This document shows positions 44,751 to 54,396 of a DNA stretch of 64,000 bases, piece after piece. Source of the DNA: Faecalibacterium duncaniae (GTDB lineage Bacteria > Bacillota > Clostridia > Oscillospirales > Ruminococcaceae); the NCBI RefSeq assembly GCF_010509575.1, contig NZ_CP048437.1, forward strand, positions 2,232,001 through 2,296,000. Reading direction: 5' to 3'. Position 1 is the first letter of the stretch. The number at the start of each line of letters is the position of its first letter. The notes under the pieces are model-generated. The model saw only the letters and a program-made list of their open reading frames with translations. It had not been told where the DNA came from and ran no database searches. Position numbers and translations under genes: made by a program.

Positions 44751-45758
44751 ATGATCGTTTTAGGAATCGAATCCACCTGCGACGAGACCGCCGCATCCCT
44801 TGTGGAAGATGGCCGTCGCCTGTTGAGCAACGTCATCTCCACCAGTGTCAAGGAGCAGGCTCTTTATGGCGGCGTGGTCCCTGAGATCGCCAGCCGCCGC
44901 CACTGCGAGTTCATCAGCGCCACGGTCAAAAAGGCTCTGCTGGATGCTGGCAAGACCATGGACGATGTGGACGCGGTGGCCGTCACCTTTGCGCCGGGCC
45001 TGATCGGCGCAGTGCTGGTGGGCGTGAACTTTGCCAAGGGGCTGGCCTATTCGGCCAACAAGCCGCTGGTTCCGGTGCATCACCTGCGGGGCCACATTGC
45101 GGCCCTCTATCTGACCCACCCGGAGCTCAAGCCGCCCTTCCTCTGTCTGGTGGCATCCGGCGGCCACAGCCATATCGTGGAGGTGCAGGACTACACCCAC
45201 TACCACATTCTGGGCCACACCGTGGACGATGCCGCCGGCGAAGCCTTTGACAAGGTCGCCCGCACCCTGGGTCTGCCCTATCCCGGCGGCCCCAGCGTGG
45301 CAAATGCCGCCAAAACAGGCGACCCCAAGGCCTATCGCCTGCCGGTGCCCCATGTGGACGGCAAGTACAACGTCAGCTTCTCCGGCCTGAAAACCGCCGT
45401 GCTGAACGAGGTGAACAAGGCCCAGATGAAGAACGAGGAGATCAACGTGCCTGATCTGGCGGCAAGCTTTCAGGAGCGCATTGCGGGTATTCTGGCCGAA
45501 AAGCTGCTGCTGGCTGCTGCCGACACCGGGGCAAAGCAGGTCTGTCTGGCGGGCGGTGTGGCCGCCAACGGCCGCCTGCGTCAGCTGGTGAACGATGGTG
45601 CCCAGAAGTTGGGGGCCAAGGTCTACCTGCCGGAACTGAAATTCTGCGGCGACAACGGCGCAATGATCGCAGCGCAGGGCTACTACCAGTACATGGCGGG
45701 CCACACGGCAGGCCTTGATCTGAACGGTCTGCCCACCCTGCCCATCGACTACGAATAA
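44751..45758 (+). CDS. tsaD: tRNA N6-threonylcarbamoyladenosine synthase subunit TsaD
   Basis: TsaD transfers the threonylcarbamoyl group to A37 of ANN-decoding tRNAs with TsaB and TsaE, which are not in this window. 335 residues of ASKHA fold: GIESTCDETAASLV (~4), metal His pair in VHHLRGHIAALY (~108), LVASGGHSHIVEVQ, KVARTLGLPYPGGP and AGGVAANGRLR (~265). Translationally tight with polA. Confidence 0.97.
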   Translation: MIVLGIESTCDETAASLVEDGRRLLSNVISTSVKEQALYGGVVPEIASRRHCEFISATVKKALLDAGKTMDDVDAVAVTFAPGLIGAVLVGVNFAKGLAYSANKPLVPVHHLRGHIAALYLTHPELKPPFLCLVASGGHSHIVEVQDYTHYHILGHTVDDAAGEAFDKVARTLGLPYPGGPSVANAAKTGDPKAYRLPVPHVDGKYNVSFSGLKTAVLNEVNKAQMKNEEINVPDLAASFQERIAGILAEKLLLAAADTGAKQVCLAGGVAANGRLRQLVNDGAQKLGAKVYLPELKFCGDNGAMIAAQGYYQYMAGHTAGLDLNGLPTLPIDYE

Positions 45759-45771
45759 GCGAAGCAAAACC

Positions 45772-45822
45772 AAAGCTCCCGGAGCGGTGCGGCATTCAGT
45801 GCCATCGTTCCGGGAGCTTTTT
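45772..45822 (+). terminator. polA-tsaD terminator
   Basis: AAAGCTCCCGG/CCGGGAGCTTT stem with an interrupted loop region, then T-run. Confidence 0.85.
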
Positions 45823-45845
45823 GCCCTGCTGCGGGCGCACAACCA

Positions 45846-45881
45846 AAAAGGCACCCTCGCCTTTCAGCGAGAGTGCCTTTT
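45846..45881 (-). terminator. rplJL terminator
   Basis: AAAAGGCAC-CTCGC region pairs with GCGAG-GTGCCTTTT; on the minus strand the stem ends in U-rich sequence. Confidence 0.82.
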
Positions 45882-45927
45882 GTTTCAAGAATAAGAATTC
45901 AAGAAAGAACGTTCAGAAGGGATCAAA

Positions 45928-46302
45928 TTACTTGATCTCGACCTTAGCGCCAGCCTCTTCCAGCTTCTTCTTGATGTCCTCAGCCTCAGCCTTGGAAGCC
46001 TTCTCCTTGACAGCCTTGGGAGCGCCGTCAACGATAGCCTTTGCTTCCTTCAGGCCCAGACCGGTGATCTCCTTGACCAGCTTGATGACCTGCATCTTGG
46101 TAGCGCCAGCCTCAGCCAGGATAACGTCGAACTCGGTCTTCTCTTCCTCAGCGGCAGCAGCAGCGCCAGCAGCAGCGGGAGCAGCAGCAGCAACAGCAGA
46201 AACACCGAACTCCTCGCAGTAAGCGTCGATCAGCTCTTTCAGCTCCAGAACGGTCAGGCCCTTGACGGACTCGATGATGGCAGTAATCTTCTCAGAAGCC
46301 AT
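45928..46302 (-). CDS. rplL: 50S ribosomal protein L7/L12
   Basis: 124 residues: N-terminal dimerisation helices, the Ala-rich hinge ([22 protein letters not shown], residues ~33-54) and the C-terminal factor-binding domain ([31 protein letters not shown]). It forms the stalk with L10. Downstream of rplJ in the same operon. Confidence 0.98.
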   Translation of the reverse strand: MASEKITAIIESVKGLTVLELKELIDAYCEEFGVSAVAAAAPAAAGAAAAAEEEKTEFDVILAEAGATKMQVIKLVKEITGLGLKEAKAIVDGAPKAVKEKASKAEAEDIKKKLEEAGAKVEIK

Positions 46303-46372
46303 GGTAATAACCCTCCAATATCAATGGTTTTTGTTTGTTTCAGTTTTGTGTTAAGCAGCGGTCACGCAGCCA

Positions 46373-46888
46373 TTAGGCAGCGGGCTCCTCCTGCTTGTCG
46401 GCGTAGGCCTGCATAGCAACAGCCAGACCGGACAGAGTGCTGGTAAGAGCACCTGCGAACATGGACAGCATACCCTCGCGGTTGGGCAGCTTTGCGATGG
46501 CGTTGGTCTCGGCAGCGTCCATGACCTTGCCTTCCATGAAGCCAGCCTTCACGACGAACTTCTTGGACTTATCGCCATCCTGGTACTTGCACAGGATGCG
46601 GGCAGCGGACATGGGGTCTTCTTCGTGAGCAAAGGCAACAGCAGTGTCACCCTTGAAGTTCTCAGCCAGGCCCTCCAGGGAGGTACCCTTGACAGCCAGA
46701 CGCAGCATGGTGTTCTTCACGACCATGTAATCAACGCCTGCCTCACGCAGCTCCTTACGGAGCTTGGTGTCGTTCTCGACGTTGATACCGCCGTAAGCGA
46801 CGACGCAGCCGGAAACCGCACTCTCAAACTTTGCCTTCAGATCAGCGACATAAGCCTGCTTTTCAGAAAGAATCTTTGCACTGGGCAT
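46373..46888 (-). CDS. rplJ: 50S ribosomal protein L10
   Basis: 171 residues, normal length. It begins MPSAKILSEKQAYVADLKAK, has the conserved YMVVKNTMLRLAVKGT (~54) and a C-terminal helix that anchors L7/L12 dimers. Preceded by a structured leader with an attenuator and by its own strong promoter, so it is partly uncoupled from rplKA. Confidence 0.97.
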   Translation of the reverse strand: MPSAKILSEKQAYVADLKAKFESAVSGCVVAYGGINVENDTKLRKELREAGVDYMVVKNTMLRLAVKGTSLEGLAENFKGDTAVAFAHEEDPMSAARILCKYQDGDKSKKFVVKAGFMEGKVMDAAETNAIAKLPNREGMLSMFAGALTSTLSGLAVAMQAYADKQEEPAA

Positions 46889-47054
46889 TCGGTTTCACCT
46901 CATTTCAAAAACTTGTATCGAAAGCCGGAGCAACGAAAAAAGCCTCTTTCCCGCACTGTGTCGAGAAAGAGGCATAAAACAACTTTACGCGCGTTTCTCG
47001 GCAGGCGGTTTGCACCTTACGCTGGACTCCAGCACCTGCTGTCTCAAAAACAGC
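46889..47054 (-). ncRNA. L10 leader with terminator hairpin (rplJL autoregulation)
   Basis: The ~165-nt 5' region of rplJ contains a terminator-like stem GCCTCTTTC/GAAAGAGGC (46973-46942) followed by a U-run (46941-46936). Upstream sequence can form alternative stems (near 46985-47050). Position and layout fit the Firmicutes L10 leader, where excess L10-L12 complex favours termination. I did not match the consensus base by base. Confidence 0.7.
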
Positions 47055-47060
47055 ATCATT

Positions 47061-47089
47061 ATTTTACCGCAAACGCGCGGTGTTGTCAA
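47061..47089 (-). promoter_or_regulatory. Predicted rplJ promoter
   Basis: TTGACA (47089-47084, perfect consensus) and TAAAAT (47066-47061) with a 17-bp spacer on the minus strand. Confidence 0.82.
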
Positions 47090-47112
47090 GCGCTTTTTTG
47101 AATTTTTAAAGA

Positions 47113-47146
47113 TTTTTTCTGTCATCTGTCAGGATGACAGAAAAAA
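47113..47146. terminator. Palindrome after rplA
   Basis: A perfect 14-bp inverted repeat, TTTTTTCTGTCATC/GATGACAGAAAAAA, with a 6-nt loop between the rplA stop and the rplJ promoter. The U-run is on the 5' side in both directions, so terminator action is uncertain. Confidence 0.45.
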
Positions 47147-47161
47147 CTTCAAAGCTTCAAA

Positions 47162-47854
<693 letters not shown>

Positions 47855-47911
47855 TGTATATCCTCCTATGTGGTCATGCGGGCAGTGTTATGCCCTCCCA
47901 CTGTTTGTGTC

Positions 47912-48337
47912 TCAGCCCTCGACGGTAACGCCCATGGAGCGGCAGGTGCCACGGACCATGCTGCATGCAGCTTCCAGAGAAGCAGCATTCAGGTCGGGCA
48001 TCTTGGTCTTGGCAATCTCTTCCACCTGAGCGGCGGTCAGAGTAGCAACCTTTTCCTTGTTGGGCTTGCCGGAAGCGGTGTTGATGCCAGCAGCCTTCTT
48101 GATCAGAACGGCAGCCGGAGGAGTCTTGGTAATGAAGCTGAAGGAGCGGTCAGCGTAAACGGTGATGACGACGGGGATAACATAACCCATCTGGTTCTTG
48201 GTACGCTCGTTGAACTCCTTGGTGAAGGCCATGATGTTAACGCCCTTCTGACCCAGAGCAGGGCCAACAGGGGGAGCCGGAGTCGCCTTGCCGGCCTCGA
48301 TCTGCAGCTTAATGTAGCCAGTAACTTTCTGTGCCAT
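47912..48337 (-). CDS. rplK: 50S ribosomal protein L11
   Basis: 141 residues from the ATG at 48337, which follows GGAGG by 10 bp; the reading frame extends further upstream but without a family match. Conserved [20 protein letters not shown] (~16) and the rRNA-binding C-terminal end [15 protein letters not shown]. Follows nusG. Confidence 0.98.
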   Translation of the reverse strand: MAQKVTGYIKLQIEAGKATPAPPVGPALGQKGVNIMAFTKEFNERTKNQMGYVIPVVITVYADRSFSFITKTPPAAVLIKKAAGINTASGKPNKEKVATLTAAQVEEIAKTKMPDLNAASLEAACSMVRGTCRSMGVTVEG

Positions 48338-48373
48338 AGTAAATGCACCTCCAAAAATCTGTGGTGAGTTGCG

Positions 48374-48440
48374 GCGTGGTCTCCCCACGCCTCCCACGAG
48401 CGCGCACACGATGCACACGCTCTATAAGAACCGCACTGCG
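48374..48440 (-). promoter_or_regulatory. Stem-loops in the nusG-rplK gap
   Basis: A perfect 7-bp hairpin GGCGTGG/CCACGCC (48374-48392) and, just after nusG, a GACCGCA/TGCGGTT stem lie between nusG and rplK. They may modulate rplK expression or mark mRNA processing. No known leader class was matched. Confidence 0.4.
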
Positions 48441-48470
48441 GTCTTACCTTGGTAAACGGATGCCGGTTGG

Positions 48471-49001
48471 TTACGGCAGCTCGACCTGCGCGATATCCAC
48501 TTCTGCGGGTGTCTCGCGGCCAAACATGTTGACCTTGAGCTTGACTTTGAAGCTCTCGGTATCGATGCCCTCCACAAGGCCCATAAAGCCTTCCAGCGGG
48601 CCGGCGGTGATCTGCACGGTATCGCCGACATTGAAATCGACGGTCAGCGGAGCCGCCTTTTCAACGCCCATCTTCTCCACTTCCTCAGCAGAGAGGGGAA
48701 CGGGCTTGGATGCGGGACCGACGAAACCGGTGCAGCCGCGCGTGTTGCGCACCACATACCAGGTATCGTCGTTCATGACCATCTTGACCAGAACGTAGCC
48801 GGGGAACAGCTTGTGCTCCACCATACGCTCCTTGCCGTCCTTGATCTCAGGCACCATCTCGGTAGGAACCTTGATGTCACAGATCAGGTCCTGCAGATGG
48901 CGGTTTTCCACCATGGTCTGTAGGTCGTTCGCAACCTTGTTCTCGTAACCGGAATAGGTGTGGACTACATACCAAAGGGCCTCATTGGTCTGTTCTTCCA
49001 T
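48471..49001 (-). CDS. nusG: Transcription antitermination/pausing factor NusG
   Basis: 176 residues: NGN domain (WYVVHTYSGYENKVANDLQ ... LFPGYVLVKMVMND) and C-terminal KOW domain (GDTVQITAGPLEGFMGLVEGID). Binds RNA polymerase. Between secE and rplK as usual. Confidence 0.98.
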   Translation of the reverse strand: MEEQTNEALWYVVHTYSGYENKVANDLQTMVENRHLQDLICDIKVPTEMVPEIKDGKERMVEHKLFPGYVLVKMVMNDDTWYVVRNTRGCTGFVGPASKPVPLSAEEVEKMGVEKAAPLTVDFNVGDTVQITAGPLEGFMGLVEGIDTESFKVKLKVNMFGRETPAEVDIAQVELP

Positions 49002-49029
49002 TTTGGTTAAGCCTCCGTTTCAAGATGAA

Positions 49030-49269
49030 TCATGCGCCGATGATCAGGCCCAGGATGCCGCCGAAAATGGCATCCAGCGCGATCATCACAACGGCTGCGA
49101 TCGCCACGGTCACGAGCACGACGATGGTGTTGGTCTTAACGTCCGCCTTAGACGGCCACACGACCTTCTTCAGTTCGCTCTTCGTGTCGCGGAAGAACTT
49201 GGCGATGTTTGCGCCAAAGCCCTTCATTCTGGCTACAAAGCCCGGCTTTTTCTCGGTTTTGTCTGCCAT
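49030..49269 (-). CDS. secE: Preprotein translocase subunit SecE
   Basis: 79 residues with the single-span SecE pattern: amphipathic FRDTKSELKKVVWPSKADV (~28) then one transmembrane helix (NTIVVLVTVAIAAVVMIALDAIFG). Part of the SecYEG channel. Sits between rpmG and nusG. Confidence 0.96.
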   Translation of the reverse strand: MADKTEKKPGFVARMKGFGANIAKFFRDTKSELKKVVWPSKADVKTNTIVVLVTVAIAAVVMIALDAIFGGILGLIIGA

Positions 49270-49285
49270 GATGCGTCCGCCTTTC

Positions 49286-49435
49286 TTACTTCGTCTCGCG
49301 GTGAACCGTGTGCTTCTTGCAGAAACGGCAGTACTTCTTCATCTCAAGACGATCGGGGTTGTTCTTCTTGTTCTTCGTGGTGTTGTAGTTGCGCTGCTTG
49401 CACTCGGTGCAGGCCAGAGTGATTTTAACGGTCAT
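49286..49435 (-). CDS. rpmG: 50S ribosomal protein L33
   Basis: A 49-codon gene starting [17 protein letters not shown] and ending [14 protein letters not shown]. It carries both CXXC zinc pairs (C9/C12 and C36/C39), so it is the zinc-binding form. GGAGGTG lies 7 bp before the ATG. First gene of the rpmG-secE-nusG operon. Confidence 0.96.
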   Translation of the reverse strand: MTVKITLACTECKQRNYNTTKNKKNNPDRLEMKKYCRFCKKHTVHRETK

Positions 49436-49539
49436 TTGTTGACACCTCCATTATAACGGTTGTTTTGAACCTCCCTCGGCTTGCGGTGCACGCCCTAAAA
49501 ACAGGGCGCACTTAATAACCCCGCAAAAGAGGTGATATC

Positions 49540-49568
49540 ATTGTATCACGCGTTTTGCCATCCGTCAA
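49540..49568 (-). promoter_or_regulatory. Predicted rpmG-secE-nusG promoter
   Basis: TTGACG (49568-49563) and TACAAT (49545-49540) with a 17-bp spacer on the minus strand. The leader carries a small GCGCCCT/AGGGCGT hairpin. Confidence 0.78.
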
Positions 49569-49634
49569 GCGGATTTTTTGCGTTTTTTGAGACTTTTTTG
49601 AATTTTTTCTCTCCTGCCTGTTTTGGCCTACGCC

Positions 49635-49663
49635 TTGAATCCGCCGCATAGATATAGTATAAT
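49635..49663 (+). promoter_or_regulatory. Predicted ddl-murI promoter
   Basis: TTGAAT (49635-49640) and TATAAT (49658-49663) with a 17-bp spacer, ~75 bp before the ddl start. The 304-bp gap between rpmG and ddl thus holds two divergent promoters. Confidence 0.75.
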
Positions 49664-49739
49664 AAAGTGTCTATAACTGCTTATAGAAAATCCGGCCCCG
49701 GGCAAAGCGCCCCTTCCGGCCATAAGATCAGGAGAGATC

Positions 49740-50837
49740 ATGATGCAATCTGAAGATAAACTCTGTGTCGTCGTGCTGTTTGGCGGCATGTCCAGCGAGC
49801 ACGAGGTCAGCCGCGTGTCCGCCGGTACCTTTGTGGATAACCTGGACCGCGCCCGCTACGAGGTTCTGACCGTGGGTATCACCCGGGAGGGCCGCTGGCT
49901 GTGCACCGAGGCCACCAGCGCCCAGATGGCCGACGGCAGCTGGGAAGAGCTGCCCGGCAACATGCCCTGCGTCATCAGCCCCGACCGCGCCGACCACGGC
50001 ATGATCCTGTTCACCCCGTCCGGTCAGGTGGAAAAGCTGCACGTGGATGTGGTCATCCCCGCGCTCCACGGCCTGTGGGGCGAGGACGGCACCGTGCAGG
50101 GCCTGCTGGAGCTGGCCGGCATCCCCTATGTGGGCTGCGGCGTGCTGGCAAGCGCTGTCTGCATGGACAAGGCCGTGGCCAACGCTCTGTTCGATGCAGC
50201 CGGCATCCCCCACACCAAGTGGCTGAGCGCCTGCCGCTGGGAGATCGAGAGCGACCTGGACGGCGTGTGTGACGGTGCCATTGCCAAGCTGGGCTGGCCC
50301 ATCTTCGTCAAGCCCGCCAACGCCGGTTCCAGCGTGGGCATCACCAAGGCCCACGACCGGGATGAGCTCAAGCAGGCCATTGCACTGGCCCTTGAAAACG
50401 ACCACAAGGTGGTGTTCGAGGCCTTTGTGGACGGCCACGAAGTCGAGTGTGCCGTCATCGGCTCTGACCCTGCCGTGGCCACCCGCCCGGGTGAGATCCT
50501 GGCCGGTGCCGAGTTTTACACCTACGACGACAAGTACAAGAACGGGGTCAGCCAGGTGGTGATCCCGGCCCGGCTCAGCGAGGAAAAGCTGGACGAGGTC
50601 AAGACCTACGCCGCCATGGCCTACACCGCCCTGAACTGCGAGGGTCTGGCCCGCTGCGATTTCTTTGTGGAGCACGGCACTGACCGGGTGATGATCAACG
50701 AGATCAACACCTTCCCCGGCTTCACCCCCATCAGCATGTACCCCAAGCTCATGGAGCACGAGGGCACCCCCGTGCCCGCCCTGATCGATCACCTGATCGA
50801 ACTTGCGCTGGAAAGGACGGAAAAGCAGCATGGATAA
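49740..50837 (+). CDS. ddl: D-alanine--D-alanine ligase
   Basis: Makes the D-Ala-D-Ala dipeptide for peptidoglycan with ATP. 365 residues, ATP-grasp fold: VLFGGMSSEHEVS (~12), FVKPANAGSSVGITKAHD (~190), the omega-loop FYTYDDKYKNGV with the Tyr typical of D-Ala ligases and not of D-lactate ligases, and INEINTFPGFTPISMYPKL (~320). Two adjacent ATGs (49740, 49743) follow GGAGAG. murI overlaps its end by 8 bp. Confidence 0.95.
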   Translation: MMQSEDKLCVVVLFGGMSSEHEVSRVSAGTFVDNLDRARYEVLTVGITREGRWLCTEATSAQMADGSWEELPGNMPCVISPDRADHGMILFTPSGQVEKLHVDVVIPALHGLWGEDGTVQGLLELAGIPYVGCGVLASAVCMDKAVANALFDAAGIPHTKWLSACRWEIESDLDGVCDGAIAKLGWPIFVKPANAGSSVGITKAHDRDELKQAIALALENDHKVVFEAFVDGHEVECAVIGSDPAVATRPGEILAGAEFYTYDDKYKNGVSQVVIPARLSEEKLDEVKTYAAMAYTALNCEGLARCDFFVEHGTDRVMINEINTFPGFTPISMYPKLMEHEGTPVPALIDHLIELALERTEKQHG

Positions 50838-51654
50838 CCGCCCCATCGGCGTATTTGACAGCGGCCTGGGCGGCCTGACCGGCGTGCGGGAGCTGCGCAG
50901 GCGGCTGCCCCACGAGAACATCGTCTACTTTGGCGACACCGGCCGGGTGCCCTACGGCAGCCGCAGCCCGGAGACCATCCTGCAATATGCCCGGCAGGAC
51001 ATCGCGTTCCTGCTCTCCAAGGATGTCAAGTGCATCATGGCGGCCTGCGGCACGGTGTCCAGCACCTACCCCGCCGCTGAGGCCGAAAAGCTCCCGGTGC
51101 CCTATCTGGGCGTGGTGGATGCCGCTGCCCGGGAGGCTGCCTTTTCCACCCGGAACCGGCGCATCGGTGTCATCGGCACTGCGGCCACCATCCGCTCCCG
51201 CAGCTATGAGGCGCTCCTGCGCAGGCTGGTACCTGGTGTGGAGATCACCGCCCGTCCCTGCCCGCTCTTTGTGCCGCTGGTGGAAGCAGGCTATGTGGAT
51301 CACAGCGCCCCGGACAAGCAGGAGATCACCAAGCTGGTCATTGCCCAGTACCTGACGGAGATCCGGGATGCAGGGGTGGACACCCTGATCCTGGGCTGCA
51401 CCCACTATCCCCTGATCAAAACCATGATCGGTGAGTTCATGGGCCGGAACGTGGTGCTGGTGGACCCGGCCAAGACTGCCGCCCACCATCTGGAGCGCAT
51501 CCTGAGCGAGCGGGGGCTCAAGGCCGACCACCCCGCCGGGCAGGCCCATTTCTATGTCAGTGACGCGCCGGACGGGTTCGTGCAGACAGCCGACCTGTTC
51601 CTGGGCGAGTACAAGGGCGGCGAGGTGGAGCAGATCGCCATTGACAAATATTAA
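50830..51654 (+). CDS. murI: Glutamate racemase
   Basis: Supplies D-glutamate for peptidoglycan. 274 residues: GVFDSGLGGLTGVRELR (~7), first catalytic Cys in IMAACGTVSSTYP (~73, with Gly where most members have Asn), second Cys in LILGCTHYPLI (~188). The ATG at 50830 lies within the last codons of ddl, indicating coupling of two cell-wall precursor enzymes. Confidence 0.95.
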   Translation: MDNRPIGVFDSGLGGLTGVRELRRRLPHENIVYFGDTGRVPYGSRSPETILQYARQDIAFLLSKDVKCIMAACGTVSSTYPAAEAEKLPVPYLGVVDAAAREAAFSTRNRRIGVIGTAATIRSRSYEALLRRLVPGVEITARPCPLFVPLVEAGYVDHSAPDKQEITKLVIAQYLTEIRDAGVDTLILGCTHYPLIKTMIGEFMGRNVVLVDPAKTAAHHLERILSERGLKADHPAGQAHFYVSDAPDGFVQTADLFLGEYKGGEVEQIAIDKY

Positions 51655-51673
51655 AGTGAAGGAACACAAAACT

Positions 51674-52147
51674 GTGAGCACTGCACACAACGAAGATTAC
51701 CGCATCCTGATTCGAAGCGTCTCGGAGCAGTTCGAGCACACGGAGCCCCTCCCCGCCGAGGAGACAGACAAGATCGAGCTGATGACCTACGGCAGCTTCC
51801 TGAAAAAAGCCGGATCCTATTATATTAGCTATAAGGAGACGGAGACCATCGGCTTTGCGGGCTGCACCACCACCATCAAGATCGCCGAGGACGGCAGCCG
51901 GGTGGCCCTGCTCCGCTTTGGCAAGGTCAACACCCAGCTGGTCATCCAGCGGGATTACCGGAACATCTGCTACTACGAGACCGAGGTCGGCCCCATTACG
52001 CTGGGCGTGACCGGCGACGGCATCGCGTGCGATCTCTCGGAGCCTGCGGGCGGCACGGCAAAGTTCAGCTATCTGCTGGATGCCGATGACCCCACGGCGC
52101 TCATCAATCGGACAACGCTTGAGATCCAGGTTGAGAAGGTAAAGTAA
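51674..52147 (+). CDS. DUF1934 (YwiB-like) beta-barrel protein
   Basis: 157 residues from GTG (51674) with AAGGAA upstream; no ATG is available near. The pattern ELMTYGSFLKKAGSYYISYKETET, TTTIKIAEDGSRVALLRFG, YYETEVGPITLGVTG and the closing strand LEIQVEKV is that of the DUF1934 calycin-like family. It is encoded just before argS in several Firmicutes, as in B. subtilis ywiB-argS. Function unknown. Confidence 0.88.
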   Translation: MSTAHNEDYRILIRSVSEQFEHTEPLPAEETDKIELMTYGSFLKKAGSYYISYKETETIGFAGCTTTIKIAEDGSRVALLRFGKVNTQLVIQRDYRNICYYETEVGPITLGVTGDGIACDLSEPAGGTAKFSYLLDADDPTALINRTTLEIQVEKVK

Positions 52148-52269
52148 GAGAACAACGGATGGGCTTATCCTTCAACACGACCTCTCCGTCAATGCGTATG
52201 CGAAACTGAGAGGTTGTACAAAGACGAGACCTGCCCAAAACAAATTATCCTAATGAAAGGGACATTTTA

Positions 52270-54084
52270 ATGACAGACTTTGAAAAGACCTATCAGAACT
52301 ACAACCCCCGGGCAGCGGCGCTGGCCGAGGCCCGCGCTCTGCTGACTGAGGCTGCCAAGGCCGCCATGGCCGATGGCACTCTGCCCGAGGCTGAGCTGCC
52401 CGCTTTTATCGTGGAGATCCCTGCCGACACCAAGAACGGTGACATCGCTTCCAATCTGGCCATGGCCGGTGCCCGCACATGGCGCAAGGCCCCCAAGATG
52501 ATCGCCGATGCCCTTCTGGCCCACCTTCCTTCCATCGAGCACAGCGTGTTTGCCAAGGTGGAAGTGGCCGGCCCCGGCTTCATCAACCTGTTCCTCGCGC
52601 CTTCCTTCTGGGCCAGCGTGGTGCTGGGTGCCTGCTCCAACAAGGAGTACGGCCGCACCGACCACGGCAAGGGTGCCAAGTACAATGTGGAGTTCGTTTC
52701 TGCCAACCCCACCGGCCCCATGCACATGGGCAACGCCCGCGGCGGCGCTCTGGGCGATTGCCTGGCCGCTGTGCTGGACTGGTCCGGTTATGATGTGACC
52801 CGTGAGTTCTACATCAACGATGCAGGCAACCAGATCCAGAAGTTTGGCAAGAGCCTGGCCGTCCGCTACCTGCAGCAGTTCTGCGGCGAGGAAACCTATC
52901 CCCTGCCCGCTGAGTGCTATCAGGGCGGCGACATCAAGGTGCTGGCCGGTGAGTTTGCCGAGATCAACGGCGACAAGTACGTTGCAGCCTGCTCTGGGCT
53001 GGACGAAGAGGCCCTCTTTGCCAGCGAAGCCTTTGAGACCCTGAAGAACGCTCTGGTGGATTACGCCCTGCCCAAGAACATTGCTGCCCTCAAGCGCGAC
53101 CTGGGCAAGTACCGCATCGATTACGATGTCTGGTTCCACGAGAGCACCCTGCACGAATCCGGCGCTGTCCTGGATGTTGTGAACAAGCTGCTGGAGCTGG
53201 GTGCCTGCTACAAGGCCGAGGATGGTGCCATCATGTACCGCAGCGCCCAGTATGCTGCCAAGTACGGCACCGTGAACAAGAAAAAGACCGAGGATGGCAC
53301 CGAGGAGGAAGCCAAGGACGAAGTCCTCGTCCGTGCAAACGGCATCCCCACCTACTTTGCCGCCGACATTGCCTACCACTACAACAAGCTGGCCACCCGC
53401 GGCTTTGCCAAGGCCATTGATGTCTGGGGTGCCGACCACCACGGTCACGTTGCCCGCATGAAGGGTGCCATGGATGCCATCGGCCTGAACGGCAACGATC
53501 TGGATGTTGTACTGATGCAGATGGTCAACCTGATGCGTGACGGCCAGCCTGTCCGGATGTCCAAGCGCACCGGCAATGCCATCACCCTGACCGACCTGCT
53601 GGAGGAAGTGCCCATCGACAGCGCACGCTTCCTGTTCAACATGCACGATGCAGGCAGCGGTATCGACTTTGACCTGGACCAGGCCGTCAAGACCGACAAC
53701 GACAACCCCGTGTACTATGTCCAGTACGCACACGCCCGCATCTGCTCCATCCTCAAGAAGATGGAGAGCGAGGGCGTGGCCTTTGCCGGTGCCGAGCAGG
53801 TGGATGCCACCCTGCTGACCGACCCCAGCGAGATGGACCTGATCCGGATGCTGGCCGCCTTCCCGCAGGAGATCGTTATGGCTGCCGAGAAGTACGACCC
53901 CAGCCGCATCAACCGCTTTGTCATTGATCTGGCAAGCGCCTTCCACCGCTTCTACGGCAACTGCCGCATCCAGGGTGCAGATCCCGCCGTGCAGCAGGCT
54001 CGTTTGGCCCTGTGCATCGGTGTGAAGAACGTTATCTTCAATGTATTGACCATGTTCAAGATCAACGTCCCCGAAAAAATGTAA
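52270..54084 (+). CDS. argS: Arginyl-tRNA synthetase
   Basis: 604 residues, class I synthetase: N-terminal Add-1 domain, HIGH-like SANPTGPMHMGNARGGALGD (~140), KMSKS-like VRMSKRTGNAI (~430) and a DALR anticodon domain ending in FKINVPEKM. AAAGGG lies 8 bp before the ATG. The 122-bp gap upstream shows no T-box features. Followed by its own terminator. Confidence 0.97.
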   Translation: MTDFEKTYQNYNPRAAALAEARALLTEAAKAAMADGTLPEAELPAFIVEIPADTKNGDIASNLAMAGARTWRKAPKMIADALLAHLPSIEHSVFAKVEVAGPGFINLFLAPSFWASVVLGACSNKEYGRTDHGKGAKYNVEFVSANPTGPMHMGNARGGALGDCLAAVLDWSGYDVTREFYINDAGNQIQKFGKSLAVRYLQQFCGEETYPLPAECYQGGDIKVLAGEFAEINGDKYVAACSGLDEEALFASEAFETLKNALVDYALPKNIAALKRDLGKYRIDYDVWFHESTLHESGAVLDVVNKLLELGACYKAEDGAIMYRSAQYAAKYGTVNKKKTEDGTEEEAKDEVLVRANGIPTYFAADIAYHYNKLATRGFAKAIDVWGADHHGHVARMKGAMDAIGLNGNDLDVVLMQMVNLMRDGQPVRMSKRTGNAITLTDLLEEVPIDSARFLFNMHDAGSGIDFDLDQAVKTDNDNPVYYVQYAHARICSILKKMESEGVAFAGAEQVDATLLTDPSEMDLIRMLAAFPQEIVMAAEKYDPSRINRFVIDLASAFHRFYGNCRIQGADPAVQQARLALCIGVKNVIFNVLTMFKINVPEKM

Positions 54085-54130
54085 AAGATAATGAGAAGGG
54101 GCTGTTGCAAAACAGTGCCAATGAAAAGAT

Positions 54131-54172
54131 GAGATAGACTTCCCCGAAAGGGGTTGCCTATCTCATTTTTTA
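54131..54172 (+). terminator. argS terminator
   Basis: GAGATAG...CTATCTC with an inner TTCCCC/GGGG stem and tetraloop, then ATTTTTTATT. Confidence 0.88.
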
Positions 54173-54284
54173 TTGTATGCTGAGCCTTCCGCCCATATAT
54201 ATCACAGGACTCGGTTCTTTTTGTATCTTCCGTATAAAAAAATTCTCTGTTTTTGTGTTCTCTCACAAAGCATGTCCCATTATA

Positions 54285-54314
54285 TTGACTTTATATTTTC
54301 ATTTACTGTAAAAT
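54285..54314 (+). promoter_or_regulatory. Predicted promoter of the LRR surface protein
   Basis: TTGACT (54285-54290) and TAAAAT (54309-54314) with an 18-bp spacer in a very AT-rich stretch of the 312-bp intergenic region. Confidence 0.6.
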
Positions 54315-54396
54315 ATTTTGTGCAAAGCGTCATATTCATTCGCATTATGACGCGCATCGGACAAGTCTTTTACGAAATGCAAAGGAGGATTTTCTT

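Noticed and set aside
49436..49560. A tRNA gene before rpmG-secE, as in some Firmicutes
   Set aside because: No cloverleaf or conserved T-arm sequence can be drawn in this stretch.
52148..52269. Possible T-box or riboswitch before argS
   Set aside because: Only 122 bp, without the T-box sequence, a terminator hairpin or specifier-like stem.
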